In this document: in pieces, positions 60,633-64,000 of the stretch
Layout: every line of letters begins with the position of its first letter
How positions within the stretch are numbered: the stretch's first letter is position 1
Source of the DNA: Candidatus Neomicrothrix sp. UBA2517
GTDB taxonomy: Bacteria; Actinomycetota; Acidimicrobiia; Acidimicrobiales; UBA8592
Length of the DNA stretch: 64,000 nt
NCBI GenBank assembly: GCA_002341185.1
Contig: DDNP01000025.1
Location: 22,342-86,341, forward strand
Direction of reading: 5' to 3'
Notes under the pieces: model-generated
Told to the model about the DNA's origin: nothing
The model's database searches: none
What the model saw: the letters and a program-made list of their open reading frames with translations, nothing else
Made by a program: the position numbers and the translations under genes

Positions 60633-60806
60633 GTCATCATTTTTCGCTAGGTATCCCCCAACGTTAGTTTAATAAGCAAAAAAACATGCTAGACAATCCG
60701 AACAATATTTCCACGGATTCCTCTCAAGACTGTAGTCACCAGATTGACTTCTAGCCGAACTATATGGAGAAATTCGAGGCATTTCTTTAAATTCTGCAAT
60801 ATCGCT

Positions 60807-61709
60807 CTAAAAGCCTGAACGCACAAGTTGATCAACAGCCATTAACGAGAAGAGGATAGTGATATAACTAATTGAGAATCCGAAAAGCCGCATGGCAGAC
60901 TTTTTAGTTGGATTTATCATCACCTGAAATGAAAAGAGCGTAAACATTGCCCCCATTACAATTGCCGTAACTAAATACACGACGCCCATATCTGCCACAG
61001 GTACAAAGATTAGAGATGCAGCCCACACCTGAAGAGCGTAGAGAACCATTCGATATCCAGTAACTTTCGTGCCCTCTATGACAGGGAGCATGGGAACTTC
61101 CGCATTTGAATAATCGTCTCGGTACCTAATAGCGAGTGCCCAAAAATGAGGCGGTGTCCATAGAAATATTACAAGAAAGAGAATAATTGGTGGCCAGTCC
61201 AATGAATTCGTTACGGATGACCAGCCAATTAAAACCGGAACGGCGCCTGCAGCACCACCGATGACGATATTGCTAGTGGAGGATCGTTTTAGCCACAAAC
61301 TATAAACAAATACATAAAAGAGGCATGCTGACGCTGCGAGGATAGCGCTCAGCAAATTTACAAATACCCATAGCCATATGAATGCGGTGATTTCTATTGC
61401 AATTGCGAACGTCAATGCTTGTGCAGAGGTGAGGACTCCTGTTACGAGAGGTCTATCTTTTGTCCTTTCCATCAGTTTGTCAATATCTCTGTCAATGAAC
61501 ATATTTATTGCATTTGCTCCACCAGCAGCCAAGGTCCCGCCCAAAAGCGTCGCAACAATTAGCCATAGCGAAGGTAAACCTTCTTCAGCAACAATCATGG
61601 TCGGTACTGTTGTGATAAGTAACAACTCAACAACACGTAGTTTCATCAAAGCAATAAACCCTAGCAATTTACTTTTTAATGAAACTGCAGAGACTGTGAA
61701 GTTCCCCAT
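60807..61709 (-). CDS. ctaB: Protoheme IX farnesyltransferase (heme O synthase)
   Basis: Adds a farnesyl group to heme B to make heme O. The 300-residue protein has about eight helices and the two prenyl-diphosphate-binding segments NAINMFIDRDIDKLMERTKDRP near residue 66 and the later YRDDYSNAEVPMLPVIEG near residue 194. It lies divergent to ctaA with 79 bases between, and upstream of the oxidase operon that needs heme A. Confidence 0.95.
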   Translation of the reverse strand: MGNFTVSAVSLKSKLLGFIALMKLRVVELLLITTVPTMIVAEEGLPSLWLIVATLLGGTLAAGGANAINMFIDRDIDKLMERTKDRPLVTGVLTSAQALTFAIAIEITAFIWLWVFVNLLSAILAASACLFYVFVYSLWLKRSSTSNIVIGGAAGAVPVLIGWSSVTNSLDWPPIILFLVIFLWTPPHFWALAIRYRDDYSNAEVPMLPVIEGTKVTGYRMVLYALQVWAASLIFVPVADMGVVYLVTAIVMGAMFTLFSFQVMINPTKKSAMRLFGFSISYITILFSLMAVDQLVRSGF

Positions 61710-61788
61710 ACTTTGAGGCTAGGGGTTTCTTCACATATTCACCAAGGTTAGGGCTGTAAATAAACCTACAAATTAATTTCTTTCCGAG

Positions 61789-62799
61789 GTGTCGTTAATC
61801 AATCCCTCATGGTGGACTATAGGTATGGGAAGTTTTTCTATTTCACCAACCCAATATCAGAAAATAACTAGGATTTCTTTACTTCTTTTGGCATTCATCA
61901 TTATCACTGGGGCTGCTGTGCGACTGAGTGGGTCTGGTTTAGGTTGTTCAGACTGGCCTACATGCGAAAACGATCAACTAGTAGCAGAAATCGATGACGT
62001 GCACGCAATGGTTGAGTTCGTAAATCGGGTGATTACTGGATTTGTTGCTCTAGCAGTGATGATTGCAGTGCTAGGTTCCCTCTTCAGAACTCCTAAACGG
62101 AAAGATTTGATTTATCTCTCGATAGGGCTCGTGATAGGAGTAATAGTTCAAATTATTGTTGGGGCACTTGTTGTTCGGGAGCATCTTCCTCCCAGCCTAG
62201 TGATAACTCACTTTCTGATTTCAATGATTCTTGTTTGGAATGCAGTTGAACTCGACCATAGATCACGTCTGGAAAATAAAGTTCCTAAGCCTTCTCCAAC
62301 TAGAATGTTGAAGGGTATAACAAAATTATGTGTTGCGTGTGGTGCACTCGTAATTGTTACAGGGACTATTGTCACAGGGTCAGGCCCTCACAGTGGTGCA
62401 GAAAAACAACAAATATTGGAAGCTCTAGAAAGCCAAGGAGAAGCAACTACAATCTCGACATTGGAACTTGAAGTTGAGAGACTCCCATTTGATGTTCCTG
62501 ATGTTGCCAGGATTCATGGAATCAGCGTGATGCTATTTCTTGTTATCACGCTGAGATTACTTTTCATGATCAAACAACATTCACCAATATTAATGGCTAA
62601 AGGACAAAATTTAATGGCAGCTATTATCGTCCAAGCTGCAATAGGCTACTTTCAGTATTTCACTGGTGTTCCTGCACTTCTTGTTGGAGTACATGTCGCA
62701 GGGGCGACATTAATATGGGTTATGATTTTGAGACTATATCTCGAAGTCCATCAACCAATTCTGGAAAAACATTATTTTGCAGCTAAAAACTCTACCTGA
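61789..62799 (+). CDS. ctaA: Heme A synthase
   Basis: Oxidises heme O to heme A. The 336-residue protein has eight predicted helices in two similar halves. It shows the Cys pair in GLGCSDWPTC near residue 52, the heme ligand histidines in EIDDVHAMVEFVNR, SLVITHFLISM, VARIHGISV and GVHVAGATL, and a glycine-rich loop SGPHSGAE. The start may instead be the ATG at 61825. It is divergent from ctaB. Confidence 0.93.
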   Translation: MSLINPSWWTIGMGSFSISPTQYQKITRISLLLLAFIIITGAAVRLSGSGLGCSDWPTCENDQLVAEIDDVHAMVEFVNRVITGFVALAVMIAVLGSLFRTPKRKDLIYLSIGLVIGVIVQIIVGALVVREHLPPSLVITHFLISMILVWNAVELDHRSRLENKVPKPSPTRMLKGITKLCVACGALVIVTGTIVTGSGPHSGAEKQQILEALESQGEATTISTLELEVERLPFDVPDVARIHGISVMLFLVITLRLLFMIKQHSPILMAKGQNLMAAIIVQAAIGYFQYFTGVPALLVGVHVAGATLIWVMILRLYLEVHQPILEKHYFAAKNST

Positions 62800-62842
62800 T
62801 CTAATTTCCCATATTGAAGAGAATAGTCTTGTGTACAACGTA

Positions 62843-63127
62843 ATGAGTTCAACAGTTGTAGAGGAATCTCCAAAAATCAAAGCGAAACAGGAATTCGCAA
62901 AAGAATGGGTAGTGATTGTTTGGAACGATCCGGTGAATCTAATGTCATACGTAACATTCGTCTTTCAAAAGTTATTCGGATACACGAAAGAAAAAGCTAC
63001 AGCCTTAATGTTAGATGTTCATCACAAAGGTAAAGCTGTTGTTTCTCACGGAACTAAAGAAAAAGCTGAACTTGATGTTTTCCAATTACATGAGTACGGG
63101 CTCTGGGCCACCATGAAGCAGAATTAA
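62843..63127 (+). CDS. clpS: ATP-dependent Clp protease adaptor ClpS
   Basis: Adaptor that presents N-degron substrates to ClpA/ClpC-ClpP. The 94-residue protein has the family core EWVVIVWNDPVNLMSYVTFVF, the DVHHKGKAVV segment and the C-terminal EYGLWATMKQ. The ATG at 62843 is chosen as the normal N-terminus; the longer frame would overlap ctaA. It is followed 6 bases later by a DUF2017 gene, the usual actinobacterial neighbour. Confidence 0.93.
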   Translation: MSSTVVEESPKIKAKQEFAKEWVVIVWNDPVNLMSYVTFVFQKLFGYTKEKATALMLDVHHKGKAVVSHGTKEKAELDVFQLHEYGLWATMKQN

Positions 63128-63133
63128 GTTACA

Positions 63134-63595
63134 ATGCAGATTGTTAATCACGACAATGGTTTAATCTCAATTGAAATCTCCAACATTGAGAAAGAGTTGA
63201 TGACCGAACTAACCGATTCTCTCCTCTTTTCACTAGAAAGCAATGACCCAAGCAGTCTTATTCCGAGACTATTCCCAACAGCTATTTTGGATGAACCAGA
63301 AATGGAGCAAGAATATAAAGAGATTACGGAATCTGAACTAAGAAGTGCACACCGTAAATCATTACAAACGTTAGACATAGTCACATCGGGAAATAAAATC
63401 TCGATGGATGAATTCGTGCTTGTGATAAAAGGATTAAATCTTATCCGTCTTAAATTAGGCGAAGAACTAAATATAAACGATGAGCTACAGAGTCCACCGA
63501 ACTCAGTTGAAAACGAATATCAAACGTGGATAATCTTTCAGCACCTTGGCCAAATGCTCTTCGAGTGTGTTTCAGCGCTTGAGAGAGGTTTCTAA
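63134..63595 (+). CDS. DUF2017 domain protein
   Basis: A 153-residue predicted soluble, mostly helical protein of the DUF2017 family (PRLFPTAILDEPEMEQEYKE and DEFVLVIKGLNLIRLKLGE are typical). These genes sit next to clpS in many actinobacteria, suggesting a role linked to Clp proteolysis that has not been defined. It starts 6 bases after clpS. Confidence 0.85.
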   Translation: MQIVNHDNGLISIEISNIEKELMTELTDSLLFSLESNDPSSLIPRLFPTAILDEPEMEQEYKEITESELRSAHRKSLQTLDIVTSGNKISMDEFVLVIKGLNLIRLKLGEELNINDELQSPPNSVENEYQTWIIFQHLGQMLFECVSALERGF

Positions 63596-63623
63596 AGAAA
63601 TCAAAATGTTTCTAAATATGACG

Positions 63624-63672
63624 CCTAAGGTCCCCATAGGTTTGGTATCGTGACTGAACCTATGCATTTAGG
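63624..63672 (+). repeat. Two-step inverted repeat before tRNA-Glu
   Basis: CATAGGTT (63635-63642) and AACCTATG (63657-63664) form a perfect 8-base stem with a 14-base loop. Outside it CCTAA (63624-63628) pairs with TTAGG (63668-63672). It lies between the DUF2017 stop and tRNA-Glu, with no T-run. It may be a terminator of the clpS pair or a tRNA leader structure. Confidence 0.4.
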
Positions 63673-63678
63673 AGTCCC

Positions 63679-63751
63679 GCCCCGTTCGTCTAGCGGCCTA
63701 GGACGCTGGCCTTTCACGCCGGTAACACGGGTTCAAATCCCGTACGGGGTA
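63679..63751 (+). tRNA. tRNA-Glu (anticodon UUC)
   Basis: Cloverleaf with acceptor GCCCCGT/ACGGGGT (first pair G-U), anticodon stem CTGGC/GCCGG with loop CTTTCAC giving UUC, and T-arm ACGGG TTCAAAT CCCGT. CCA is not encoded. Confidence 0.93.
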
Positions 63752-63873
63752 CAAATACACTTCATGTGATTTAAATTGGTGAAATCAAATTAATAGCATA
63801 GAGTGTCAACGGTTCATAGAACCAAAAATCGCCGTTAAGGTGAACTCAGCAATGTAATAATTGTTGATACCAC

Positions 63874-63951
63874 GGTCCCGTGGTGCAGTCTGGAGTGCAC
63901 GCCGCCCTGTCAAGGCGGAGGTCGCGGGTTCAAATCCCGTCGGGACCGCCA
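63874..63951 (+). tRNA. tRNA-Asp (anticodon GUC)
   Basis: Acceptor GGTCCCG/CGGGACC, anticodon stem CCGCC/GGCGG with loop CTGTCAA giving GUC, T-arm GCGGG TTCAAAT CCCGT. The discriminator is G and CCA is encoded (GCCA at the 3' end), unlike the two other complete tRNAs here. Confidence 0.93.
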
Positions 63952-63982
63952 CAAATTCTCTCAAATGAGAGAGTTCTGTGGG

Positions 63983-64000
63983 GGTCGGGTAGCTCAGTTG
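63983..64000 (+). tRNA. tRNA 5' fragment at the window edge, isotype not determined
   Basis: GGTCGGG followed by TAGCTCAGTTG is the 5' acceptor strand and D-arm of a tRNA that runs off the window. The pattern is common in tRNA-Phe, but the anticodon is not present. Confidence 0.7.

Overview
The window looks like a chromosomal segment of a moderately A+T-rich actinobacterium, most likely a marine Acidimicrobiia-like lineage. This is inferred from actinobacterial hallmarks: a WhiB regulator, a mycothiol-type MshA glycosyltransferase next to YbjN and phosphoglycerate-mutase genes, proC beside a small HTH protein, and clpS next to a DUF2017 gene. There are no insertion sequences, prophage or CRISPR arrays. 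Most genes are densely packed respiratory and cofactor genes.

Region 1 (1-26388, all on the minus strand) is an almost unbroken respiratory block of about 26 kb. In transcription order it holds: a four-helix membrane protein and a ferredoxin; a b6f-like quinol oxidase (split cytochrome b, Rieske protein, two-heme cytochrome c); an unknown membrane protein; a complete 14-gene nuoABCDEFGHIJKLMN complex I set; and a second complex I set nuoABCDHIJ, cut by the window edge, that has no nuoEFG. A third cytochrome c is read divergently at 26914. The second NuoC, the cytochrome b C-terminal subunit and this cytochrome c share a near-identical N-terminal peptide (consensus [AV]EIP[ED][HY]LL[KE]R[AS]Q) although the proteins are unrelated.

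Region 2 (27734-40095) holds pgi, a membrane protein, and a long minus-strand run: a MoaD-MshA fusion, ybjN, proC, an HTH protein, a SAM hydroxide adenosyltransferase, a 29-residue membrane microprotein, and the C5 heme pathway genes hemA, hemC, hemD, hemB and hemL. A histidine phosphatase gene diverges from the MoaD-MshA gene, and a tRNA-Lys gene follows.

Region 3 (40447-52078) holds housekeeping and accessory genes: DUF4031, an RsbW-like protein, dut, orn, a metallo-beta-lactamase-fold hydrolase, a small Cys/His protein with its own promoter and terminator, whiB, tlpA-ccdA, a poly-gamma-glutamate-hydrolase-like gene, pdxH, two fluoride-channel genes, a DsbA/FrnE-like gene, an acyl-CoA synthetase and serS. 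The DsbA/FrnE-like gene has an in-frame TGA exactly at the first catalytic Cys of the CPWC motif, and a hairpin fitting bacterial SECIS rules lies just downstream. It is therefore a probable selenoprotein, and is the strongest unusual signal in the window.

Region 4 (52082-63595) is the terminal oxidase locus: an aa3-type cytochrome c oxidase operon (ctaC with fused cytochrome c, ctaD, ctaE, subunit IV, ctaG). Its first genes encode a subunit-I homologue that has lost the heme and copper ligands, a subunit-III-like protein and a His-tailed membrane protein. Heme O and heme A synthase genes and clpS/DUF2017 flank it. The window ends with tRNA-Glu, tRNA-Asp and the start of a third tRNA. Together the genes describe an aerobic electron-transport chain (NADH or another donor to quinone, then b6f-like complex, cytochrome c and aa3 oxidase) with its heme supply.
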